This document shows, piece by piece, positions 8,940-16,546 of a stretch of DNA of 64,000 nucleotides (position 1 is the stretch's first letter; each line of letters starts with the position of its first letter). Source of the DNA: Tunturibacter psychrotolerans (lineage in GTDB: Bacteria > Acidobacteriota > Terriglobia > Terriglobales > Acidobacteriaceae); contig NZ_CP132942.1 of the NCBI RefSeq assembly GCF_040359615.1, forward strand, positions 5,394,001 through 5,458,000, written 5' to 3'. Position numbers and translations under genes: made by a program. The notes below the pieces were generated by a model. That model was given only the letters and a program-made list of their open reading frames with translations. It did not search any database and was not told where the DNA came from.

Positions 8940-10355
8940 TTATGAGCCTGGGTGTTGGGTAATGGTAAACGTGCTCCATGGGCCAGCCTTCATGTCGTGG
9001 AGGACGGGCGCCTGCCAGTTGAACTCGGGATGCGCGGCGAGGAAGGGTGCCGCGATGAAGTCTTCGCCACAGGGATGGCCCGCGCGGGCGATGAAGCTCA
9101 TGTGTTCGGCCATGGCGGCGTCCATGACCTTGCCGGTTACGGCTCCGCTGGGGGAGTACGGTGGCGAGTCCCAGGCGGGTTCGGGATCTTTGGAAGCGTC
9201 TTCGTGGCCGCAGAGGCTGCGACGGGCGGCGACTACTTTGTGATCGTAGCTGTCGTAGTGGTCGGAGAGATACTGCTCGGCAAGGGCGGTGTCGAGTTGG
9301 CCGAGATGCTGCTGGACGAACTCTTCGGCACGGACGTGGCGGGCGTTCATGGTGCTCTTCATGTCGTGGGTGTCGAAGCCGGGAGTGTCGTCGCGGATGA
9401 GGTCGGGATTGACGGGGAAGTTGGCGCTGACGAAGTAGCCGGTGGTTTTGCGGGTTAGAGGCGTGTGCTTGAGGCCGAGTTCGAGATAGGCGATCTCGTT
9501 GGTCTTGCGGTCACCGACGAGCCAGGAGTTGGCGTAACCGCCGTTGTTGCCTTCGCGCATGAGGGAGACGAACTGATCGATGTTGTTGGCGTACTGCATG
9601 GCTTTGCGGGCGCGGATGAACTCGGGGACGCCGGAGGGGTTCCAGCCCTGGAACATGGGGAGGGTGGTTTCGGTGATCATGATGCCGGCGGAGTTGACGC
9701 CGAAGTCGTCGCCACTGTGGATGAGGCCGGGGCTGCCGTCCATGAGGATGCGATTGCCTTTGGTGGGGACGATGTCGAAGACGGTGGTCCAGCGCTCGCC
9801 TTCCATGTAGGCGGACCAGTTGCTGTGGGCGATGACGATCTTGCCGTCTTTGGTGGCGGCACCGGTGGCGATGAAGGCGCTGCAGCGGCCGGGCGCGACG
9901 AGAGCGGCTGGGGCGGTTTTTCCCTGCTGCTTTAAGAGCCAGGGGATGTAGTAGTCGGAGACCTCGAGGTGTGCGTTGAGGGCGACGATGTCTAGGATGT
10001 CGATATTTTGGCCCGCGGCTTGGACGCCGTCGGCAATGCCCTGCAGTTCGGCGAGATACTCGGGTTCGATGCGGGGCATGATCTGGTTGTGGGCGATCGC
10101 GCGGAAGTAGGTCCAGGGCTTGCCTGCTTCGTGGGTGTTTTCGAGCTCGATGGTTTGCAGGTTGTCCGCGATTTGGGGGGCGAGGTGATAGCCGTGCTGG
10201 AAACCGATTTCGCTGGGCGTGCCTTCGAGATGGATGTAGGTCCAGCCATCTTTTTGGAAGGTGTAGGAGTTTTTGAGGCGGGGGTCTGATGGCTGGGCGA
10301 GAGCGGCAGTAGAGATAAACGCGGCGAGGATACAGGCAGCAAAGCAGAGGCGCAT
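8940..10355 (-). CDS. Exported C45-type/phospholipase B-like N-terminal nucleophile hydrolase
   Basis: 471 residues. The signal peptide MRLCFAACILAAFISTAALA is followed by a conserved N-terminal region (GTPSEIGFQHGYHLAPQI). Cys158 in GRCSAFIATGAATKDGKIVI is the likely autocatalytic nucleophile of the Ntn-hydrolase fold, followed by AHSNW and GVNSAGIMITETT. This pattern belongs to the C45 acyltransferase/phospholipase-B-like group, which cleaves itself and then hydrolyses amides or phospholipid esters. The start at 10355 is supported by AGGAG nine bases upstream and by the signal peptide; upstream in-frame codons would give a long N-terminal extension without a ribosome-binding site. Substrate is unknown; location is periplasmic or outside the cell. 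It is divergent from ada, 101 bases away. Confidence 0.8.
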   Translation of the reverse strand: MRLCFAACILAAFISTAALAQPSDPRLKNSYTFQKDGWTYIHLEGTPSEIGFQHGYHLAPQIADNLQTIELENTHEAGKPWTYFRAIAHNQIMPRIEPEYLAELQGIADGVQAAGQNIDILDIVALNAHLEVSDYYIPWLLKQQGKTAPAALVAPGRCSAFIATGAATKDGKIVIAHSNWSAYMEGERWTTVFDIVPTKGNRILMDGSPGLIHSGDDFGVNSAGIMITETTLPMFQGWNPSGVPEFIRARKAMQYANNIDQFVSLMREGNNGGYANSWLVGDRKTNEIAYLELGLKHTPLTRKTTGYFVSANFPVNPDLIRDDTPGFDTHDMKSTMNARHVRAEEFVQQHLGQLDTALAEQYLSDHYDSYDHKVVAARRSLCGHEDASKDPEPAWDSPPYSPSGAVTGKVMDAAMAEHMSFIARAGHPCGEDFIAAPFLAAHPEFNWQAPVLHDMKAGPWSTFTITQHPGS

Positions 10356-10456
10356 CCCGGGGTTCTCCTGTTCTGGGTTGCGATGAGGATACATGATGTG
10401 AGTTTGGGTGAACGAAACGGAGTGTGGGGATTTTCGAGGGATGGGAGGATACTGGA

Positions 10457-11584
10457 ATGATAGAGACAATCGAGATGACGAGTGCGATGAAGAGCGATGT
10501 GGTGGTTCCGAGCTACTTTCCCGGGAAGCAGTGGCAGCAGGTGCTGGGGAGGGATGCTAGTGCGGATGGGCAGTTTGTGTATGCCGTGAAGACGACCAAG
10601 GTTTATTGCAAGCCCAGTTGTGCGAGTCGGCGGCCTTCGCGGAAAAATGTGACGTTCTTCCCTACCCCGGCGCTGGCTGAGGCGGCTGGATATCGTGCTT
10701 GCAAGCGGTGTGAACCGGACAGGGCCGAAGCGAAGCCGGATCCGCAGGCAGGCGCGATTGCGGCGGTGACGGAGTATATGCGGGAGAACGCGGACTCCGA
10801 GACGCGGACGCGGTTGGCCGATGTGGCGAAGGCAACTGGCGTGGGAAGACTGACGATTCTTCGCGGGTTCAAGCGTGTGCTTGGTGTGAGTCCTGGGCAG
10901 TATGCGAAAGAGGCGCGGTTGGAGCGATTCAAGAGCAAGGTGCGGGAGCCGAAGAAGGCGAAGGCTCCGATTACGGATGCGATCTATGAGGCGGGGTTTG
11001 GATCGAGCAGCAGGTTGTATGAGAAGAGTGCGGCGACGCTGGGGATGACTCCGCGAGTAATGCGGGAGGGTGGGGCTGGGTTGCTGATTCGGTATTGCAC
11101 GGCGGCTAGTCCGCTGGGGAGGATGCTGGTGGCGACGACGGATGTGGGGATCTGCTCGATTGCTTTTGGGAAGGATGATAAGGAGTTGGTCGCTGGGCTG
11201 CGGGAGCAGTTTTCGAAGGCGCAGCTTGTGGTGGCTAAGGGGAATACTGGGTGGCTTGCGGATGCGGTTGCGTTTGTGGCGAGTCAGCTTGGGGAGCATC
11301 CGCTGGCGGCTACGTTTCCGCTGGATGTGAGAGCGACGGCGTTTCAACAGCGGGTTTGGAAGGCGCTGCAGGCGATTCCACGGGGAGAGACTAGGAGTTA
11401 CTCGGCGGTTGCGTTGCAGTTGGGAGCGCCGACGGCTTCGCGCGCCGTGGCAGGGGCTTGCGGGGCGAATCCGGTTGCGATTGCTGTGCCTTGTCATCGC
11501 GTGGTGGGTAAGGGTGGGGAGTTGACTGGGTATCGATGGGGAGTTGAGCGGAAGCGGCGGCTGCTGGAGGCAGAGCGGGCGTAG
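10457..11584 (+). CDS. ada: Bifunctional Ada: methylphosphotriester sensor and O6-methylguanine-DNA methyltransferase
   Basis: 375 residues in the classical order. First, the Ada zinc-binding domain (YCKPSCASRRPSRKNVTFF, then CKRCEPD) supplies four cysteines that bind zinc and take a methyl group from phosphotriesters. Then an AraC-type helix-turn-helix region (about 105-190, VGRLTILRGFKRVLGVSPGQ). Last, the methyltransferase domain has the PCHR active site (AIAVPCHRVVGKGGELTGYR). In known Ada proteins the methylated N-domain turns the protein into an activator of its own regulon; no Ada box like that of E. coli is recognisable upstream. The ATG at 10457 has GGAGG eight bases before it. Confidence 0.95.
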   Translation: MIETIEMTSAMKSDVVVPSYFPGKQWQQVLGRDASADGQFVYAVKTTKVYCKPSCASRRPSRKNVTFFPTPALAEAAGYRACKRCEPDRAEAKPDPQAGAIAAVTEYMRENADSETRTRLADVAKATGVGRLTILRGFKRVLGVSPGQYAKEARLERFKSKVREPKKAKAPITDAIYEAGFGSSSRLYEKSAATLGMTPRVMREGGAGLLIRYCTAASPLGRMLVATTDVGICSIAFGKDDKELVAGLREQFSKAQLVVAKGNTGWLADAVAFVASQLGEHPLAATFPLDVRATAFQQRVWKALQAIPRGETRSYSAVALQLGAPTASRAVAGACGANPVAIAVPCHRVVGKGGELTGYRWGVERKRRLLEAERA

Positions 11585-11642
11585 GGGGCATGGTAGGCTC
11601 CGGAGTGAGTCTGCGAAGATTGCGTGCGAGGATAGGTGATTC

Positions 11643-11945
11643 GTGAGTGCTGTGCTGAGTAAGGCGATACCTGACAGCGCAAAGAAGTGGCTGATAGCAA
11701 GTCTCGGCGTGCTGCTCTTCTCTCTGGTGCTCGTGTTGGGGGATATTGTCGCGGCGTTCGTCTACTTTGCCGACAAGACCAATCCGCTTTGGGTGACTTT
11801 ATTGGGTGTTGCTGGAGCATTGGGAGTTGCAGTGGGATTTGCTGGATTTTTTCTGCTGATGGCGATAGCGGGTTGGAGATCGCTTTGCGAAGCGCGGCGG
11901 GTGCAGGTGATTCCTCCTGTGCATCATGGTGGATCGAGCAGCTAG
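11643..11945 (+). CDS. Small membrane protein of unknown function
   Basis: 100 residues with two predicted membrane helices (about 16-40 and 48-76) joined by a very short loop (YFADKTNPLW), and a cytoplasmic-looking tail ending HHGGSSS. It starts at a GTG with a weak GGATAGG upstream. It lies 58 bases after ada and 16 bases before the MFS transporter, all on the + strand, so it could be cotranscribed with either. No family recognised. Confidence 0.6.
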   Translation: MSAVLSKAIPDSAKKWLIASLGVLLFSLVLVLGDIVAAFVYFADKTNPLWVTLLGVAGALGVAVGFAGFFLLMAIAGWRSLCEARRVQVIPPVHHGGSSS

Positions 11946-11961
11946 AACCAAAAGGAACGGG

Positions 11962-13275
11962 ATGGTCTTGACAGTCGCTGTGGATGGACGAGCGCTTTAT
12001 TCGAAGATTACGTGGCGGCTGATTCCTTATATTTTTCTGCTTTACATCGTGGCTTACCTGGACCGGGTGAATGTGGGGTTTGCTGCTTATGATCTGCAGC
12101 GGGATCTTCACTTCAGCAATACGGTGTATGGGACCGGGGCGGGGATTTTCTTCCTGGGTTCGGTGCTGTTCGATCTGCCGAGCAACCTGATGTTGATGCG
12201 CGTGGGGGCGCGGATATGGATCGCGCGGATAATGATCTCGTGGGGCGTGATCTCGACCTGCATGATGTTTATGCACTCGAAGGAGTCGTTTTATGTGCTG
12301 CGGTTTTTACTTGGGGTGAGCGAGGCAGGATTTTTTCCGGGCATGATTATTTACCTGACGTATTGGTTTCCTACGCAGGAACGGGCGCGGGCAGTGGCGA
12401 AGTTTATGACGGCTACTTCGCTGGCTGGCGTGGTGGGTGGGCCATTGTCGAGTTATTTGCTGAAGCTGGACGGCGTGGGCGGCTTAGCGGGGTGGCAGTG
12501 GTTGTTTGTTTCGGAGGGAATTCCTACTGTTTTACTGGGGATTTCGGTGTTGTTCGTATTGAAGGATGGACCCGCCAAGGCGACCTGGTTACAGCCGGAG
12601 GAGCGGGTTTGGCTTGAGGGTGAGTTGCAGCGGGACAGAGAGCGGTTCGGTGCTTCGACGCATCATCGATTGCTGGATGCATTTCGTCTGCCGGCGCTTT
12701 GGGTGTTGGCTGGTGTGTATTTTGTGAGCCAGGTGGGCGTTTATATTGTGAATCTCTGGATGCCGCTGATCCTTCAGAGCTTCTCTCATGGCGGAGAGAG
12801 GGATGCGATTTTGATTGCGCGTTATGCGACGTTTCCTTACCTTGCGGCAGCGGTGATGACGGTTGTGGTGGGATGGAGTTCCGATAAGCGGAATGAACGT
12901 CGTTGGCATATTGCTGGATGTCTGACGCTGTCGGCGCTGGGATTTGCGTGGGCGGCGTGGGCGCACGCCTTGGTGTTTGCGCTGTGCGCGATGACGCTGG
13001 CGGCGATTGGGCTGTGGAGCATGATGGGACCGTTCTGGACTTTGACGACGAGTATGCTGAGCGGAACAGCAGCGGCGGGGGCTGTGGCGATTCTGCAGAT
13101 GGTGGGTGGAGCGGGTGGATTTGCAGGACCTTATGTGACGGGGCGGTTGCGGGATGCTACGCAGAGCTTTACCGGGGGGCTGTATTTGATCGGCGCGATG
13201 GCGCTTGGCGCTGCGGCTTTGGCGTTGGTGGCGAGAAGTAAAGAGAGCGGGCCGGTTGTGGAGAGTAACCGTTAG
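11962..13275 (+). CDS. Major facilitator superfamily transporter (anion:cation symporter type)
   Basis: 437 residues with twelve hydrophobic segments. The N-terminus KITWRLIPYIFLLYIVAYLD followed by RVNVGFAA is the hallmark of the ACS family (tartrate, glucarate, phthalate and related organic-anion/H+ symporters). GVSEAGFFPGMIIYLTYWFP in helix 4 and a central cytoplasmic loop around residues 195-240 agree. The ATG at 11962 has AGGA six bases upstream; an ATG at 11926 in the same frame would overlap the previous gene. Substrate cannot be read from the sequence, but a small organic acid is most likely. Confidence 0.88.
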   Translation: MVLTVAVDGRALYSKITWRLIPYIFLLYIVAYLDRVNVGFAAYDLQRDLHFSNTVYGTGAGIFFLGSVLFDLPSNLMLMRVGARIWIARIMISWGVISTCMMFMHSKESFYVLRFLLGVSEAGFFPGMIIYLTYWFPTQERARAVAKFMTATSLAGVVGGPLSSYLLKLDGVGGLAGWQWLFVSEGIPTVLLGISVLFVLKDGPAKATWLQPEERVWLEGELQRDRERFGASTHHRLLDAFRLPALWVLAGVYFVSQVGVYIVNLWMPLILQSFSHGGERDAILIARYATFPYLAAAVMTVVVGWSSDKRNERRWHIAGCLTLSALGFAWAAWAHALVFALCAMTLAAIGLWSMMGPFWTLTTSMLSGTAAAGAVAILQMVGGAGGFAGPYVTGRLRDATQSFTGGLYLIGAMALGAAALALVARSKESGPVVESNR

Positions 13276-13430
13276 GTTTTTGGGGCACAATTCTCTGTAA
13301 TCATCTTGCGTTTCAGGAGATGAAGGTTGTGAGGAATTGACGAAATAGAGCCTGCTATCTCACTGAAAATAATCAGAAAGAGTTTGAACTGCTCAATCGG
13401 CGGGAAGCTTATTTCACCGGGGAATAATGG

Positions 13431-13459
13431 TTGCGATGGTATTCTGGGTTGAGTAAAAA
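13431..13459 (+). promoter_or_regulatory. Possible sigma-70 promoter of ahcY
   Basis: TTGCGA at 13431-13436 and TAAAAA at 13454-13459 with a 17-base spacer, four of six matches at each site. It lies directly upstream of the ahcY ribosome-binding site. No conserved SAH-riboswitch core is visible in the 207-base leader region. Confidence 0.35.
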
Positions 13460-13483
13460 TTCTGCATTTTGAGGTTTCACACT

Positions 13484-14932
13484 ATGGCGACGGCGACGAT
13501 CGATAGGGCAGCGGGATCGGTGGATTACAAGGTTGCAGATATTTCTCTGGCGGATTTTGGCCGGAAAGAGATTGAGATCGCCGAGCAGGAGATGCCCGGC
13601 TTGATGTCGATCCGCAATAAGTACGCCGCGGGTAAGCCGCTGGCTGGCGTTCGCGTGACGGGCTCGCTGCATATGACGATTCAGACGGCAGTGCTGATTG
13701 AGACGATGGTGGCGCTGGGTGCGAATGTGCGCTGGGCGAGCTGCAACATCTTCTCGACGCAGGACCATGCAGCGGCTGCGATTGCTGCAGCAGGTGTGTC
13801 GGTGTTCGCGTGGAAGGGCGAGACGCTGGAGGAGTTCTGGTGGTGCACGAACGAGTCGCTGAAGTTCCCTGACGGGAAGGGCGGACTGCTTGGGCCACAG
13901 CTTGTGATCGACGATGGCGGGGATGTGACGCTGCTGATTCACAAGGGCGTGGAGATGGAAAAGGGCGACAAGTGGGTTAGTTCGCCTTCGAGTTCGACCG
14001 AAGAGGATGTAATCAAGGCTTTGCTGAAGAAGGTGCACGCAGAGCACCCGACGCGTTGGCAGGATGTGGCGAAGGAGTGGCGCGGCGTTTCGGAAGAGAC
14101 GACGACCGGTGTTCACCGGCTCTACAAGATGCTCGAGAAGGGCACGCTGCTCGTTCCAGCGATTAACGTAAACGATTCAGTTACAAAATCGAAGTTCGAT
14201 AACCTGTATGGCTGCCGCGAGTCGCTGGTGGATGGGATCAAGCGCGCGACCGACGTGATGGTTGCGGGTAAGGTAGCCGTGGTTTGCGGATATGGCGATG
14301 TGGGTAAGGGCTCGGCGGCTTCGCTGCGCGGGCTTGGAGCACGCGTGGTGGTGACGGAGATCGATCCGATCAATGCGCTGCAGGCGGCGATGGAAGGCTA
14401 TGAGGTTACGACGATCGAAGAGACACTCGGTCGTGGCGATATCTACGTGACTTGCACGGGCAATGTGGACATCATCACCGTCGAGCACATGAAACTGATG
14501 AAGGATCAGGCGATTGTGTGCAACATCGGCCACTTTGACAATGAGATCCAGATGGAGCCGCTGAATGCGCTGAAGGGCGTCAAGAAGCTGAACATCAAGC
14601 CTCAGGTGGACAAGTACACGTTCGAGAGCGGCAACAGCATCTTCGTTCTTGCTGAAGGCCGTCTAGTGAATCTGGGTTGCGCGACTGGGCACCCAAGCTT
14701 CGTGATGTCGAACAGTTTCGCGAATCAGACACTGGCGCAGCTTGATCTGTGGAAGAACAAGGATACGTACAGGGTTGGGATCTACATTCTGCCGAAGAAA
14801 CTGGACGAAGAGGTTGCACGGTTGCACCTGGAGAAGATCGGCGTGAAACTGACGACGCTCTCCAAGAAGCAGGCGGACTACCTGAGCGTTCCGGTGGAAG
14901 GGCCTTACAAGGCAGATCACTACCGGTACTAG
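13484..14932 (+). CDS. ahcY: Adenosylhomocysteinase
   Basis: 482 residues. It hydrolyses S-adenosylhomocysteine to adenosine and homocysteine, removing the by-product of SAM-dependent methylation. Signatures: [30 protein letters not shown] and the DDGGD segment for substrate binding; [10 protein letters not shown] for the tightly bound NAD; and the C-terminal YKADHYRY that closes over the cofactor of the neighbouring subunit. The ATG at 13484 has GAGG nine bases upstream and gives a standard N-terminus. It carries the roughly 40-residue internal insert seen in many bacterial forms (about 150-195). A terminator follows at 14952-14987, so it is likely monocistronic. Confidence 0.97.
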   Translation: MATATIDRAAGSVDYKVADISLADFGRKEIEIAEQEMPGLMSIRNKYAAGKPLAGVRVTGSLHMTIQTAVLIETMVALGANVRWASCNIFSTQDHAAAAIAAAGVSVFAWKGETLEEFWWCTNESLKFPDGKGGLLGPQLVIDDGGDVTLLIHKGVEMEKGDKWVSSPSSSTEEDVIKALLKKVHAEHPTRWQDVAKEWRGVSEETTTGVHRLYKMLEKGTLLVPAINVNDSVTKSKFDNLYGCRESLVDGIKRATDVMVAGKVAVVCGYGDVGKGSAASLRGLGARVVVTEIDPINALQAAMEGYEVTTIEETLGRGDIYVTCTGNVDIITVEHMKLMKDQAIVCNIGHFDNEIQMEPLNALKGVKKLNIKPQVDKYTFESGNSIFVLAEGRLVNLGCATGHPSFVMSNSFANQTLAQLDLWKNKDTYRVGIYILPKKLDEEVARLHLEKIGVKLTTLSKKQADYLSVPVEGPYKADHYRY

Positions 14933-14951
14933 GCTTCAAGTAGAAACAAAT

Positions 14952-14987
14952 GCCGCTGAGGAGATTCCTCGGCGGCCTTTTTGTTTT
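14952..14987 (+). terminator. Intrinsic terminator after ahcY
   Basis: GCCGCTGAGG (14952-14961) pairs with CCTCGGCGGC (14967-14976) with one G-U pair, followed by TTTTTGTTTT. It lies 20 bases past the ahcY stop. Confidence 0.88.
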
Positions 14988-15062
14988 GCTGCATCACGAG
15001 AACCAGGCAGGCTGATTCAGGATTTCAGTGCTTCAGTGGAAACTTGGGGAGGGAAAGATCGA

Positions 15063-15401
15063 CTACCGCACTTTGGCGTTGTGCTTATCACGGTAGATGC
15101 GGCGAGACTCCTGATTCTGCTGCTTGTGAATGGTCTGGCGATCGGATTTGGTGAGATGGCCGTTGTCCTGAGCGCGCATGCCACGCTCTTCCCTGTTGAT
15201 TCCCGACTCTTGATGCTCAAGCCGGGAGGTTTCGCCGGCGGTAAGCTGGCCGCTCTGAACGCCCTGACCGATACGCTGCTGCTGATCGGCTTTGCGCTGG
15301 TTGATGTTGTAGTCGTTCTGGCCGGGGGTTGGGGTCTGGGCTAGGATGGCTGCCGGGGCAAGAGTAAGAGAGGCGATGAGGGCAAGTTTGGTGAGGTTCA
15401 T
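15063..15401 (-). CDS. Small secreted protein rich in Gln, Asn and charged residues, function unknown
   Basis: 112 residues. The signal peptide is MNLTKLALIASLTLAPAAILA with cleavage near AQT. The mature protein is strongly hydrophilic and probably helical (INQRKADQQQRIGQGVQSGQ, then LTAGETSRLEHQESGINREE, and QNQESRRIYRDKHNAKVR). Similar short exported proteins are common in acidobacteria and proteobacteria but have no assigned role. A GGAG eight bases before the ATG supports the start. Upstream, an inverted repeat GCGGTAGC/GCTACCGC (15423-15450) lies in the probable leader or promoter region. Confidence 0.75.
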   Translation of the reverse strand: MNLTKLALIASLTLAPAAILAQTPTPGQNDYNINQRKADQQQRIGQGVQSGQLTAGETSRLEHQESGINREERGMRAQDNGHLTKSDRQTIHKQQNQESRRIYRDKHNAKVR

Positions 15402-15422
15402 AAGGACGCTCCGTAGTTTTCT

Positions 15423-15450
15423 GCGGTAGCTTTGATCTTGCTGCTACCGC
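15423..15450. promoter_or_regulatory. Inverted repeat upstream of the 15.4-kb secreted-protein gene
   Basis: GCGGTAGC at 15423-15430 and GCTACCGC at 15443-15450, eight perfect pairs with a 12-base loop, 22 bases upstream of the start codon at 15401. It has no T-run, so an operator or a 5' UTR hairpin is more likely than a terminator. Confidence 0.3.
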
Positions 15451-15569
15451 TTACGGAGGGAATAGACACAGGGATATTGGGAGTGTTGTGGCAAATCTAA
15501 GAAGTATATTTTTGCGAAAAGGCGCGACTTTCACACGCTCGTTGGGTATGCGCGAAGCCTGGTGTGGGA

Positions 15570-16328
15570 TCAGTTGGTGACGGGATCGAAGTCGCTGGCA
15601 GTGATGACCTGAAGGCCTGGGGTTGAGGGCAGTTCCTGGTCGATGAGAATCATGGTGTGGGCTGACGTGGCGGAATAGGTGACCTGGGGGCCTGTGTATG
15701 GTGCGGCCATGGCGCTGGAGGGGGTGGTTCCGGTGGGCAGCATGACGAGAGAGTAAGTGCCGGTGGGGATGTTCAGGTAGCCGGTATTGCCTCCGAAGAG
15801 GAGGTTGGTCACGAGGGGAGTGATGGTGGTGACCTTCTGGCCGGCGGGGACTAGATAGATGTCTGTGGCGCCTGGGCGCGTGACCTGATCGATGAAACGG
15901 AGCGCGATCTCACCGGAGGGAGCGGGCTGGCTTTGATCTGTGAGTGTGAGCTGCTGCATGTTGGCGGCTGCATTTCCGATGAGCACGGTGTATTGGCCAG
16001 AGGAGGCGAAGTTTGTTTTGCCTATGGAGAGAAGTTGCCTCGTTCCGGCGGTGTTCGCGGCGATCGTGTCGCTGCCGGGCGAGAGCGGAATGTACGAGGT
16101 GACAGTGCCGAAGCCTAGATTGTGGGCGAGTGGATTGGAGCCCTGATAGATGTCGAGTCTGGGAGCGTCGGGGGAGACGGTGACGACACGAAGTTGGGGT
16201 TGGGGAGCGCCGCTGACGATCGCGCCGCAGCCGGTGAGGAGGATGAGAGTCGCGGCAGCTGCAGCAACGCGAGGGGCGGAGCGGACGAGATGAATGAGAT
16301 TGAACATGAACCGTCGACTCGTTGGCAT
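15570..16328 (-). CDS. DUF4397-domain lipoprotein
   Basis: 252 residues. A lipoprotein signal (hydrophobic run ending LILLTGC, modified cysteine around position 34) precedes a DUF4397 region beginning LRVVTVSPDAPRLDIYQGSN, a typical V-x-H/V-x-SPDAP start. Two repeats of this beta-rich domain are likely, the second starting near EIALRFIDQVTRPGATDIYL. DUF4397 proteins are anchored or secreted and have no established function. The N-terminus is uncertain: the ATG at 16328 gives a long positively charged n-region, while an ATG at 16307 would give a shorter one; neither has a good ribosome-binding site. Confidence 0.8.
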   Translation of the reverse strand: MPTSRRFMFNLIHLVRSAPRVAAAAATLILLTGCGAIVSGAPQPQLRVVTVSPDAPRLDIYQGSNPLAHNLGFGTVTSYIPLSPGSDTIAANTAGTRQLLSIGKTNFASSGQYTVLIGNAAANMQQLTLTDQSQPAPSGEIALRFIDQVTRPGATDIYLVPAGQKVTTITPLVTNLLFGGNTGYLNIPTGTYSLVMLPTGTTPSSAMAAPYTGPQVTYSATSAHTMILIDQELPSTPGLQVITASDFDPVTN

Positions 16329-16546
16329 CAAGTTGATTGAGAGCTCCGCACTGCATCAACTTTACTTGATTTAAGAACGCAGGCGGCGATGGAGTAGATG
16401 AATGAAATGACTAATATGTGGGATTACGGCGAATCGCCAAATTCCGGCTGCGATTGTTGTGATTGCGATGTGCCGTTGAGGTAGATGGTTACGCGCTGAG
16501 ACGACGGTCTGTTAAACAGGTGTGGCTGAAGGCAAGATTCCACCGC

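Noticed and set aside
13276..13483. SAH riboswitch upstream of ahcY
   Set aside because: The conserved core of known SAH aptamers is not seen and no matching pseudoknot can be drawn.
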